Source: Asanoa ferruginea (lineage in GTDB: Bacteria; Actinomycetota; Actinomycetes; Mycobacteriales; Micromonosporaceae). Taken from it: 64,000 nucleotides of DNA. The translations under genes were made by a program, and so were the position numbers. The stretch covers positions 2,294,001 through 2,358,000 of the forward strand of contig NZ_QUMQ01000001.1 in NCBI RefSeq assembly GCF_003387075.1. Reading direction: 5' to 3'. Of the stretch, positions 15,580 through 23,854 are shown piece by piece. The notes beneath the pieces are model-generated. The model made no database searches, had not been told where the DNA came from, and worked only from the letters and a program-made list of their open reading frames with translations. How positions within the stretch are numbered: the first letter of the stretch is position 1; the number at the start of each line of letters is the position of its first letter.

Positions 15580-17655
15580 ATGAGATCCAGCTTCAGGCGA
15601 AGGGGCACCGCCGCCACCGCGGCGGTCGTCCTGGCCGGCGGCCTGGCCGCGTGGGCGTCGCCCGCGCACGCCGCCGCCAACGGCTCGATCAGCGGGCACG
15701 TGACCACCGCCGCCGGCGCGCCGGCCGGTGACGTCCTCATCCAGGCCTACGACTCGGAAACCTGGGAGGGCCGGGGCTTCACGACCACCGCGGCCGACGG
15801 GTCCTACCGGCTCGACGGGCTGGCCACCGGTCACTACCTCGTGGGCTTCAACGGCGCCGACTACGCCGAGCAATACTTCGACGGCAAGACCGAACTGTCC
15901 GATGCTGACCCGGTCAGCGTGACCGCCGGCCAGAACACGACCGTCAACGAAGGCCTGCTCGCGGCCGGCGTCGTCACGGGGCGGTTCACCGACCCGACCG
16001 GCGCTCCGTTGGAGAGCAGCCTGGTGCGGCTCTACCGGGCCGACGACGGGCGCCAGGCCGGCTCGGCCGGCACCGACAGCGACGGCACCTTCCGCACCGT
16101 GGTGCCGACCGGCTCCTACTTCGTGAGCTTCGAGCCGATCGCAGACCTCTACCAGGAGCAGTACGTGCCCGGGAAGGTCTCCCCCGCGACCGCGAAGCGG
16201 TTCGTCGTCACCGCCGACCAGGAGACGACGGTCAACGACACCGCGCTGACGGCCGGCAGCCTGAGCGGGCGGGTCACCCGATCCGACGGCACAGCGGCCC
16301 GCGACCTCCAGCTCAACGCCACGCCGTTCCAGGGCAACCGCGGCGGCGAGGGCGCGACGACCGACAGCAACGGCGGGTTCTCCATCCCGCGCCTGCTGGC
16401 CGGGCAATACGAGATCTCGTTCTGGGTCGGCAACCGCACCGAATACTTCGACCGCACGACCGACCCGGACGAGGCCGACCCGGTCACCGTGGTCGGTGGC
16501 CAGGACAACCGGATCACGCCGAGCCTGCTCCCCACCGGCAGCGTCCGGGTGCGCGCCTACGACGCGATCACCGGCGCCATCCTTCGCGACTTCTGCGCCG
16601 AAGGGCATTGCAGCAACGGCGCCAACGAAGTGGTGGTGACCGACCTCGACGTCGGGACGCAGACGATAAGCGTCAACACCGACAGCAACTACGTCAGCAG
16701 ACAAGCCCAGGCCACAGTGCGCGCCAACGAGACGGTCGACCTCATCGTCCGGCTCGTGCCGGGCGCGAAGATCACCACAACGATCGTCGACAAGGCCACC
16801 GGCAAGGCGCTGGCCAACGTCTGCCTGGACGCCTACAAGCCGGGCCATGTCTTCGTCCCGGACGGCAGGGGTGAGGACCAGTGCAGCGACGCAGCCGGCA
16901 AGGTGACGCTGAGCAGGCTCGAGGCCGGCGACTACCGGGTCTTCGCCGACCCACGCAACAAGAGCTACGGCCGGCAGTGGGTGACCGCCAACGGCGGCAG
17001 TGGTGACGAACGCCAGGCCGTCACGGTGAAGGCCACCTCAGGTCGGACAGCAACCCTTGCACAGGTGAAGATCGACCGCGCCGGCTCCATCCGCGGCCGG
17101 GTGACCGACGCCGCGACCGGCGCACCGCTGTGGGCCGAGGTCGGCGTGTTCACCGGCCGCGACCAGACGACCGGCGACGACGGCGTGTTCCAGATCGACG
17201 GCCTCGGCCCCTACCGGTGGGCACTGAACTACGCCGTCAACAGTGCCGACTACGCCTCCGCCTGGACCGGCGGCGCCGTCAGCCGCTTCACCGCGACCGG
17301 CACCCAGGTGACCGCGGGCGCGGTCGCCACCGCCGACTACGCCCTCACCAAGGGCGTCACCGTGCGCGGCGCGCTGTTCGCCGGCGGGCACAGCCCGGAG
17401 TTCGCGCGCTTCAACGTGTTCAACACCGCGACGGGCGACAAGGCGGGCACCGTCGACTTCGCGGGCAACGCCTACGAGTTGCACGTGCTGCCGGGCCAGG
17501 AGATCCGGTTCAGCTACGTCATCGACATCGACGGCAAGACCTACCGGTCCGACAAGGTCGCGCTGCCGCCGGCCACCCCGGGCGGGTCGCCGCGCTACGC
17601 GGTCACCGTGCCGGCCGCCGGCATGACCCTCGACCTGACTGTCCCGATCCCATGA
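15580..17655 (+). CDS. Secreted multi-repeat Cna-B/carboxypeptidase-regulatory-like protein
   Basis: A 691-residue exported protein. A typical signal peptide ends at about Ala31 (SPAHA). The rest is about seven consecutive beta-sandwich repeats opening with patterns such as SISGHVT, VVTGRFTD, SLSGRVTR and SIRGRVTD, each continuing with a Y-x-L-x-G-L-x-x-G-x-Y turn. The motif QYFDGKT recurs in divergent form. Two cysteine pairs (FCAEGHC; CLDAYK...DQCSD) may form disulphides. There is no LPXTG, lipobox or membrane anchor, so it is released or wall-associated. GGGGAGGAAA lies before the ATG. It is the first of a tandem duplicate pair. A surface or matrix scaffold role is inference. Confidence 0.85.
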   Translation: MRSSFRRRGTAATAAVVLAGGLAAWASPAHAAANGSISGHVTTAAGAPAGDVLIQAYDSETWEGRGFTTTAADGSYRLDGLATGHYLVGFNGADYAEQYFDGKTELSDADPVSVTAGQNTTVNEGLLAAGVVTGRFTDPTGAPLESSLVRLYRADDGRQAGSAGTDSDGTFRTVVPTGSYFVSFEPIADLYQEQYVPGKVSPATAKRFVVTADQETTVNDTALTAGSLSGRVTRSDGTAARDLQLNATPFQGNRGGEGATTDSNGGFSIPRLLAGQYEISFWVGNRTEYFDRTTDPDEADPVTVVGGQDNRITPSLLPTGSVRVRAYDAITGAILRDFCAEGHCSNGANEVVVTDLDVGTQTISVNTDSNYVSRQAQATVRANETVDLIVRLVPGAKITTTIVDKATGKALANVCLDAYKPGHVFVPDGRGEDQCSDAAGKVTLSRLEAGDYRVFADPRNKSYGRQWVTANGGSGDERQAVTVKATSGRTATLAQVKIDRAGSIRGRVTDAATGAPLWAEVGVFTGRDQTTGDDGVFQIDGLGPYRWALNYAVNSADYASAWTGGAVSRFTATGTQVTAGAVATADYALTKGVTVRGALFAGGHSPEFARFNVFNTATGDKAGTVDFAGNAYELHVLPGQEIRFSYVIDIDGKTYRSDKVALPPATPGGSPRYAVTVPAAGMTLDLTVPIP

Positions 17656-17666
17656 GCAGGAGCAGC

Positions 17667-19736
17667 ATGAGACGAGTTCGCGCCACGGCCGCCCTTGCCG
17701 TGGCCATCCTGGCCGGGACCGTGGCCGGGTGGGCGACGCCCGCACAGGCGGCCGGCACCGGTGTCATCACCGGCCGGATCACGGCAAGCGACGGCACGCC
17801 GGCCGCCGACATCTGGGTGTCGGTGCTCGACTACGAGGAGTGGGGCGACCCGGTCGCCTACACCACCACGGCCGCCGACGGCACCTACCGCATCGGCGGG
17901 CTCAACACCGACAGCTACATCGTGTCGATGTCCGGCGGCGACCACCCGACCCAATACTTCGACGGCAAGACCGACATCAGCGAAGCCGACGAGGTACACG
18001 TCACGACCGGCCAGACCACCACGGTCAACCAGCAACTCGTCGCGACCGGTGTGCTGACCGGCCGCCTGGTCACGGCGACGGGCGAACCGCTCGTGATGAG
18101 CTGGGTCGACATCAGCGACGAAGACGGCATCGCGTCCTATGGCGCGTCCACCGACGACAACGGCGAATACCGGGCGGCGGTGCCCCCCGGCACCTACCAG
18201 CTCTCGTTCACGCCGATCGAAGACAGCTACCAGCGCCAATACGTCCCGGGGCAGCTCAGCTCCGAGACCGCGGGCCGATTCGTCGTGGCCGCGGGCCAGG
18301 AGACCCGGGCCGACGACACGGTGCTGGAGATCGGGAGCCTGAGCGGACGGCTCACCAACGACGACGGCACGCCGGTCAGCGATGCCAACGTCGACGCGCA
18401 GCCCTACCAGACCTACGGAGGCCCCGGCAGCACGACGACCGACGCCAACGGCGAGTTCTCCTTCCCGAAATTGCTGGTCGGGACCTACACGGTCCAGTTC
18501 AACGCGGGCAACCGCTACCAGTACTTCGACGGCGCGACCGAGCAGGAGGACGCCGCTCGGGTCACCGTCAGCGCGGGCCACGACACCCGGGTCACCGAGA
18601 GCATGCTCCCGACGGGCAGCATCCGGGTGCGCGCCTACGACGCGATCAGCGGCGCCATCATCCGCGACTTCTGCGCCGAAGACTTCTGCAGCGACGGCAC
18701 CGGCCAGGTGCTGATGACCGACCAACTCGTCGGGCTGCGCCACGTCGGCGTGTGGGCGAACGGCAACTACCTCGACCGCGACACCACCGTCACGGTGCGG
18801 GCCAACCAGACCGCCGACCTCATCGTGCGGCTGGTGCCCGGCGCGAAGATCACCACAACGGTCGTCGACAAGGCCACCGGCAAGGCACTGGCCAACGTCT
18901 GCCTGACCGCCTACAAGCCGGCGCAGGTCTATCTGCAGGACGGCTTCGGCGACAACTGCTCCGACGCGGCAGGCAAGGTGACGCTGACCCGGCTCACGGC
19001 GGGCGACTACCGCCTGTTCGCCGAACCCCGTGACAAGGCCTACGGGCGGCAGTGGGTGACCGCCAACGGTGGCGCCGGCGACGAACGGCTGGCCGCCACG
19101 GTCAAGACCACGGCCGGCAAGACCACGACGGCTCCCGCGGTGAAGATCGACCGGGCCGGGTCGATCCGCGGCCGGGTCACCGACGCCGCGACCGGCAACC
19201 CACTCTCCGCCAGCATCGCCCTGTTCACCCAGAACCCCGGACTGGGTGCCCCCGAGACCCGGACCGACGCCGACGGCCGGTTCCAGGTCGACGGCCTCGG
19301 CCCTTACCGGTGGCCGCTGAAGTACGCCAGCTTCGGCTACGCGACCACCTGGACCGGCGGCGCGGTCAGCCGCTACGCCGCCACCGGCACGCAGGTGACC
19401 GCCGGCGCGGTGGCCACCGCCGACCTCGCGCTGACCCACGGCGTGACCGTGCGCGGCAGCGTGGTCAGCCACGGCACGCTGGACGGCTGGGGACGGATCA
19501 GCGTCTTCAACACCGTCACCGGTGACTACACGGGCACGAGCGACTTCCAGGGCAACGCGTACGAGTTGCACCTGCTGCCCGACCAGGAGATCCGCTACGA
19601 CTACGACCTGCGGATCGACGGCGATTACGTCAGCTCCGACAAGGCGAAGCTGGCGCCGGCGACCCCGGGCGGCCCGCCGCGCTACTCGGTGGCCGTCCCG
19701 GCCGGCGGTCTGACCGTCGACGTGCTGGTCGACTAA
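17667..19736 (+). CDS. Secreted multi-repeat Cna-B-like protein, tandem paralogue
   Basis: A 689-residue paralogue of the preceding protein with the same signal-peptide style (ends near ATPAQA), the same number and order of beta-sandwich repeats, QYFDGKT and conserved cysteines. In the central part the DNA itself is nearly identical (compare 16768-16850 with 18842-18925), which shows fairly recent duplication or gene conversion, while other parts have drifted. The ATG 17667 follows AGGAG. A second ATG at 17652 overlaps the upstream stop and would add five residues. It is in an operon with its twin, and a strong terminator follows. Confidence 0.85.
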   Translation: MRRVRATAALAVAILAGTVAGWATPAQAAGTGVITGRITASDGTPAADIWVSVLDYEEWGDPVAYTTTAADGTYRIGGLNTDSYIVSMSGGDHPTQYFDGKTDISEADEVHVTTGQTTTVNQQLVATGVLTGRLVTATGEPLVMSWVDISDEDGIASYGASTDDNGEYRAAVPPGTYQLSFTPIEDSYQRQYVPGQLSSETAGRFVVAAGQETRADDTVLEIGSLSGRLTNDDGTPVSDANVDAQPYQTYGGPGSTTTDANGEFSFPKLLVGTYTVQFNAGNRYQYFDGATEQEDAARVTVSAGHDTRVTESMLPTGSIRVRAYDAISGAIIRDFCAEDFCSDGTGQVLMTDQLVGLRHVGVWANGNYLDRDTTVTVRANQTADLIVRLVPGAKITTTVVDKATGKALANVCLTAYKPAQVYLQDGFGDNCSDAAGKVTLTRLTAGDYRLFAEPRDKAYGRQWVTANGGAGDERLAATVKTTAGKTTTAPAVKIDRAGSIRGRVTDAATGNPLSASIALFTQNPGLGAPETRTDADGRFQVDGLGPYRWPLKYASFGYATTWTGGAVSRYAATGTQVTAGAVATADLALTHGVTVRGSVVSHGTLDGWGRISVFNTVTGDYTGTSDFQGNAYELHLLPDQEIRYDYDLRIDGDYVSSDKAKLAPATPGGPPRYSVAVPAGGLTVDVLVD

Positions 19737-19750
19737 GCGCGACAAATGGG

Positions 19751-19783
19751 AAGGCCCGCACCGTTCCCGGTGCGGGCCTTTTC
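19751..19783 (+). terminator. Terminator of the secreted-protein operon
   Basis: A perfect 12-bp stem (19751-19762 with 19769-19780), a 6-nt loop and a run of T at 19779-19782. It is a classical intrinsic terminator 15 nt after the stop codon. Confidence 0.9.
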
Positions 19784-19836
19784 GCATCTCCACAGCTTGT
19801 TCACATCGCCCGGCCGGGATCCTCACGCCTGCTCAC

Positions 19837-19842
19837 TACAGT
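19837..19842 (+). promoter_or_regulatory. Minus-10 TACAGT, leaderless two-component operon
   Basis: TACAGT lies 7 nt before the response-regulator ATG at 19850, with no Shine-Dalgarno. Confidence 0.5.
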
Positions 19843-19849
19843 CGCCGGC

Positions 19850-20527
19850 ATGAGAGAGCGCCGCATCCTGGTGGTCGAGGACGAACGCACCATCGCCGAC
19901 TCGATCGCCGTGCGCCTGCGCGCGGAGGGTTTCACGGTGAGTCTGGCCGGCGACGGCCCGGCCGCGGTCGACGCGGCCCGCCGCGAGCCGCCCGACCTGG
20001 TGGTGCTCGACGTGATGCTGCCCGGCTTCGACGGCCTCGAGGTGTGCCGGAGGATCCAGGCCGACCGCCCGGTGCCGGTGCTGATGCTCACCGCCCGCGA
20101 CGACGAGAACGACATGCTCGTCGGCCTCGCGGTCGGCGCCGACGACTACCTCACCAAGCCGTTCTCGATGCGCGAACTCGCCGCACGCGTGCACGCGCTG
20201 CTCCGCCGGGTCGATCGGGTCCAATCGGCCGGCCCACAGCCGATCCGGCTCGGCGACCTGGAGATCAACCAGGCCGAGCGCCGCGTCAGCCGGGCCGGCG
20301 TCGAGGCACACCTGACCCCGACCGAGTTCGACCTGCTGGTGCACCTGGCCGGCCGGCCCCGCACCGTGCTGCCCCGGGAACGGCTGCTCGCCGACGTCTG
20401 GGGTTGGGGCGACGGCGCCGGCACCCGCACCGTCGACAGCCACATCAAGGCACTGCGCCGCAAGCTGGGCGCCGATCTGATCCGCACCGTCCACGGTGTC
20501 GGCTACGCGCTGGAGGTACGGCCGTGA
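19850..20527 (+). CDS. OmpR/PhoB-family response regulator
   Basis: A 225-residue regulator. The receiver domain (1-120) has VEDERT, phosphoacceptor Asp54 in LVVLDVMLPGFDG, and Lys in LTKPFSMREL. The winged-helix output domain (about 130-222) has LTPTEFDLLVHLAGRP, a recognition helix around TRTVDSHIKALRRKLG, and the wing IRTVHGVGYALE. It is co-transcribed with the next kinase gene, overlapping by 4 nt (GTGA). The signal and targets are unknown; the third gene, a DUF4173-like membrane protein, may be part of the sensing or response apparatus. Confidence 0.93.
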   Translation: MRERRILVVEDERTIADSIAVRLRAEGFTVSLAGDGPAAVDAARREPPDLVVLDVMLPGFDGLEVCRRIQADRPVPVLMLTARDDENDMLVGLAVGADDYLTKPFSMRELAARVHALLRRVDRVQSAGPQPIRLGDLEINQAERRVSRAGVEAHLTPTEFDLLVHLAGRPRTVLPRERLLADVWGWGDGAGTRTVDSHIKALRRKLGADLIRTVHGVGYALEVRP

Positions 20528-21588
20528 AAGACCTGCTGACCCGCGGCCTCGATCTGCTACCCCGGCCGCTCGACCCGGTCCGGTCGATCAAGCTGAAGCT
20601 GGCCTTCCTGCTGCTCGCCTCCGCGGCCGCCGGGCTCGCCTACTTCTGGTACGCCATCCGCTGGATCCCCTACATCACCTCCGCGACGGCGCTGCTGGTC
20701 GGCCTGCTCACCTCGCAGGTCCTGGCGCACGGGATGACCTCGCCGCTGCGCGAGATGACCGCCGCCGTCCGGGCGATGCGCCGCGGCGACTACAGCCGGC
20801 GGGTGCGCGCCACCTCCCGCGACGAGGTCGGCGAGCTGGCCGAGGCGTTCAACCAGATGGCCGCCGACCTGGCCGCTGCCGACCGGCAGCGACGCGAGCT
20901 GATCGCCAACGTGTCGCACGAGCTGCGTACCCCCATCACGGCTTTGCAGGGTGTTTTGGAGAACGTCGTCGATGGCGTCGCCGACCCGCATCCCGCCACG
21001 ATGCGCACCGCGCTGCACCAGACCGAACGGCTCGGACGGCTGGTCGCCGAGTTGCTCGACCTGTCCCGGCTCGACGCCGGGGTGCAGCCGATGCACCCGG
21101 TGCTGCTCGACGTCGCCGACTTCCTCGACGAGGTGGCCGGCGAGGCCGCGGTCACCGCGAGCGGCGCCGGGCACGACATCAAGCTGGCGGTGACCCCGCC
21201 GGCCACGCCGGTGACCGTGCACGCCGACCCGGCCCGGCTGCACCAGGTGCTGGCCAACCTGCTCGACAACGCGACCCGGCACAGCCCACCCGGCGGCACC
21301 GTGTCGATCACCGGCCGGGTCGACGACGACCGGGTGGTGTTCGAGGTGGGCGACGAGGGCCCCGGCATCCCGCCGGCCCAGCGCGAGTCGGTCTTCGACC
21401 GCTTCACCCGCGGCGACCGCGCGGTCGGCGGCGGGACAGGCCTGGGCCTGGCGATCGCCCAGTGGGTGGTGCTGCTGCACGGCGGCGCGATCCGGGTCGT
21501 CGATCCACCGAACGGGGTCGGCTGCCTGGTCCGGGTGTCGCTGCCGCGGCTCGTCGCCAACCCGACCCCGGCGGCGGTGGCCGCATGA
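20524..21588 (+). CDS. HAMP-containing sensor histidine kinase
   Basis: A 354-residue kinase. Two closely spaced membrane helices (about 22-45 and 52-72) have almost no extracytoplasmic loop. They are followed by a HAMP linker (about 72-122), the HisKA motif NVSHELRTPIT (His near residue 132), and an HATPase with N box NLLDNATRH, DEGPGIP and GGGTGLGLAIAQWVV. With so little outside the membrane, it probably senses the membrane itself or a partner protein. Start GTG 20524 overlaps the regulator stop; its own stop overlaps the DUF4173-like gene. The three genes are translationally coupled. Confidence 0.92.
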   Translation: MKDLLTRGLDLLPRPLDPVRSIKLKLAFLLLASAAAGLAYFWYAIRWIPYITSATALLVGLLTSQVLAHGMTSPLREMTAAVRAMRRGDYSRRVRATSRDEVGELAEAFNQMAADLAAADRQRRELIANVSHELRTPITALQGVLENVVDGVADPHPATMRTALHQTERLGRLVAELLDLSRLDAGVQPMHPVLLDVADFLDEVAGEAAVTASGAGHDIKLAVTPPATPVTVHADPARLHQVLANLLDNATRHSPPGGTVSITGRVDDDRVVFEVGDEGPGIPPAQRESVFDRFTRGDRAVGGGTGLGLAIAQWVVLLHGGAIRVVDPPNGVGCLVRVSLPRLVANPTPAAVAA

Positions 21589-23456
21589 CCACGCCGACCG
21601 AACCAACCCCGACCGAGGCGACCGCACCGACAGCACCAGCGCCGCGGAGCGCGCCGACCGAACGGACCCCAGAGACCATGCCGACCGAACCGACCCCGCC
21701 GACCGCGCCCACCGCGCCCACCGCGGCGGCACCGACGGCCCCGACAACCGCGCCGACCCCGGAGACCATGCCGACCGAACCGACCTCGCCGGCCGCGCCC
21801 TCAGCGCAGGCACCGACCGCCGCGACCCCAGCGACTGCTCCGGCCGAACCGACCTCGCCCTCAGCGCAGGCACCGACCGCCGCGACCTCAGCGACTGCCC
21901 CGACCGAACCGACCTCGCCGACTGCGAAGGCACCGACCCCGGCGACCGGACCGGCCCGGCCGGCCGCAACGACCCCGCCACCGGCGAAAGCCGTCCCGGT
22001 GCTGAAGGCACCTCCGCCGCCGCCGAAGGCGCCGACCTGGGCTTGGCCTGGTCCCAACCGGGTGCCTGGCCGCGCGCTGCTGGTTGCCCTCCTGCTCGCG
22101 GCGGCGATCAGTGCCACCGCCATCCCCCTCGACCGGGCCGGCATCGGTTGGCTGATCGGGTCGACCGCAAGCATCGTTGCCCTGGCAGTCACGAGAACAA
22201 AGGTCTCCTGGCGGCAGGCCGCCTGGGGCGCGGCCACCCTCGCCCTGCTCGGCGTCGGCACCGTCCGCGCCGCGCCCTGGCTGTTCGTCCTCTGTGTGCT
22301 CACCGCCGCCGTGACCGGGACGCTCGCGCTGGTCGACCCGCGTACCCTCCGGGCGATCGTGGCGTCCTTCGCGATCCCGCCCGCCGCCGCCGTGCGGGCG
22401 CTGCCCTGGGTCCGCGCCGGCGTGCAGCACCGCTCACCGGGCAGCCCCGCCCGAGCGATCGGCGTCGCCTCCGTGTCGCTGATCCTGCTGGTCGTGTTCG
22501 GCGCCCTGTTCGCCTCCGCCGACGAGACGTTCGCCGCGGTGCTCGACTGGGCACTGCCGTCGGTCAGCGGCAGCACCGTGTCCCGGGCCGTGCTGTTCTT
22601 CCCGCTGCTCTTCGCCGTCCTGGCCGGCGCCGCGTTCACCCTCGCCGGGCCGCCAACGCTGGGCCGGGCCGACCTGCCGACCCGGTTCGCGTTCCGGCGG
22701 TCCGACTGGGCGATCCCGGTGGCGCTGCTCGACCTGCTGTTCGCCGCGTTCGTCGCGGTGCAGGGCACGGTCCTGTTCGGCGGCACCCGGCACGTGCTCG
22801 ACCCGGGCGGCCCGACCTTCGCCAACTACGCGCGCGGCGGCTTCTGGCAACTGCTCGCGGTCACCGGCCTGACCCTGGTGGTCGTCGCGATCGGCGGCCG
22901 CTGGGCGCCCCGGGCCAACCGGGCCGACCGGGTCGCGATCCGGGTGCTGCTCGGCGCGCTGGCCCTGCTCACGCTCGTCGTGGTGGCCAGCGCGACCTAC
23001 CGGATGAACGTCTACGAGCAGGCCTACGGTTTCACCCGGCTGCGCGTGTTCGTCACGGCGGTGGAACTCGGGCTCGGCGCGGTCTTCGTCGCGGTGCTGG
23101 TCGCCGGCGTCAAGCTGCGCGGCGGGTGGCTGCCCCGCGGGGTGCTGGCGATCGCGACCGTCGCGCTGCTCGGCCTCGCGGTGCTCAACCCCGACCGGTT
23201 CATCGCCGACCGCAACGTCGACCGGTTCGCCGCCACCGGCCGGATCGACCTGCACTACCTCAACACGCTCTCGGCCGACGCCGTGCCGGCGCTCGATCGG
23301 CTCGCCGACAACGACCGGGCCTGCGCGCTCTGGCTCGCCGAACTCCGGCTCCGCCGGGAGCACGACGACTGGCGGTCGTTCAACCTGGCCCGCCACCAGG
23401 CCCGCGCGCTGCTCGCCGAGCGGCCGGCCGGCTCCTGCGGGGGCTACCGCGGCTAG
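21585..23456 (+). CDS. DUF4173-like polytopic membrane protein with Pro/Thr-rich N-terminus
   Basis: A 623-residue protein. Residues 1-150 are low-complexity Pro, Thr, Ala and Glu, containing repeated MPTEPT and EPTSPSAQAPTAAT units encoded by a 60-bp tandem repeat. The remaining 470 residues form about ten hydrophobic helices in the pattern of the DUF4173/DUF4153 family, followed by a soluble tail (YLNTLSADAVPALDRLADND) typical of that family. The function of the family is unknown. It overlaps the kinase stop by 4 nt (ATGA), so it is probably a partner of this two-component system. The disordered N-terminus presumably faces the cytoplasm, since no signal peptide precedes it. Confidence 0.8.
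   Translation: MTTPTEPTPTEATAPTAPAPRSAPTERTPETMPTEPTPPTAPTAPTAAAPTAPTTAPTPETMPTEPTSPAAPSAQAPTAATPATAPAEPTSPSAQAPTAATSATAPTEPTSPTAKAPTPATGPARPAATTPPPAKAVPVLKAPPPPPKAPTWAWPGPNRVPGRALLVALLLAAAISATAIPLDRAGIGWLIGSTASIVALAVTRTKVSWRQAAWGAATLALLGVGTVRAAPWLFVLCVLTAAVTGTLALVDPRTLRAIVASFAIPPAAAVRALPWVRAGVQHRSPGSPARAIGVASVSLILLVVFGALFASADETFAAVLDWALPSVSGSTVSRAVLFFPLLFAVLAGAAFTLAGPPTLGRADLPTRFAFRRSDWAIPVALLDLLFAAFVAVQGTVLFGGTRHVLDPGGPTFANYARGGFWQLLAVTGLTLVVVAIGGRWAPRANRADRVAIRVLLGALALLTLVVVASATYRMNVYEQAYGFTRLRVFVTAVELGLGAVFVAVLVAGVKLRGGWLPRGVLAIATVALLGLAVLNPDRFIADRNVDRFAATGRIDLHYLNTLSADAVPALDRLADNDRACALWLAELRLRREHDDWRSFNLARHQARALLAERPAGSCGGYRG
21798..21917 (+). repeat. 60-bp tandem repeat inside the DUF4173-like gene
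   Basis: Two adjacent 60-bp copies (21798-21857 and 21858-21917) differ at three positions and encode 20-residue Pro/Ala/Thr units. Shorter related units flank them. The number of copies is likely to vary between strains. Confidence 0.8.
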
Positions 23457-23479
23457 GTGTGATCGGGGACACTGCCGGC

Positions 23480-23854
23480 ATGACGGAAGGGCGGCGGACC
23501 CGGGTGGTGCTGGCCGAGGTCCAGCCGCGGGCGCACGACCACGACCGCACCCGCACCGAGCTCGCCGAGCAGACCCAGGTCGGTGAGGCGCTGGTCCGCG
23601 GGCTGGTGCGGGCCCAGCTCGCGCTCGCCCTGCGGCTGTCGCTGGTGGTCGCCACCGGGCTCGGCGGGCTGCCGCTGCTGTTCGCCGTCGCGCCCGAGGT
23701 CAGTTCGGCCAGCATCGCCGGCATCGACCTGCCCTGGGTGCTGCTCGGGGTGGCCGCCTACCCGTTCCTGTTCGCCGTCGGCTGGGCCTACGTGCGCCTC
23801 GCCGAACGCAACGAGCAGGACTTCGTGGCGGTGGTCCGCCGGCCGGAGCGCTGA
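23480..23854 (+). CDS. Small two-helix membrane protein paired with a symporter
   Basis: A 124-residue protein with a charged N-terminus and two membrane helices (about 50-72 and 84-106), ending in a short charged tail. It ends exactly one base before the GTG start of the sodium:solute symporter, which is the usual position of DUF485-type partners of acetate-family symporters. It is more diverged than the clear DUF485 protein at 29980 and may be a DUF485-like accessory subunit. That role is inferred from position and topology only. Confidence 0.7.
   Translation: MTEGRRTRVVLAEVQPRAHDHDRTRTELAEQTQVGEALVRGLVRAQLALALRLSLVVATGLGGLPLLFAVAPEVSSASIAGIDLPWVLLGVAAYPFLFAVGWAYVRLAERNEQDFVAVVRRPER

Noticed and set aside
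17595-19826. A 743-codon open frame on the minus strand
   Set aside because: It is the antisense shadow of the secreted repeat protein gene; it has no ribosome site and its composition (Val, Gly, Arg, Asp) is that of GC-rich antisense frames.
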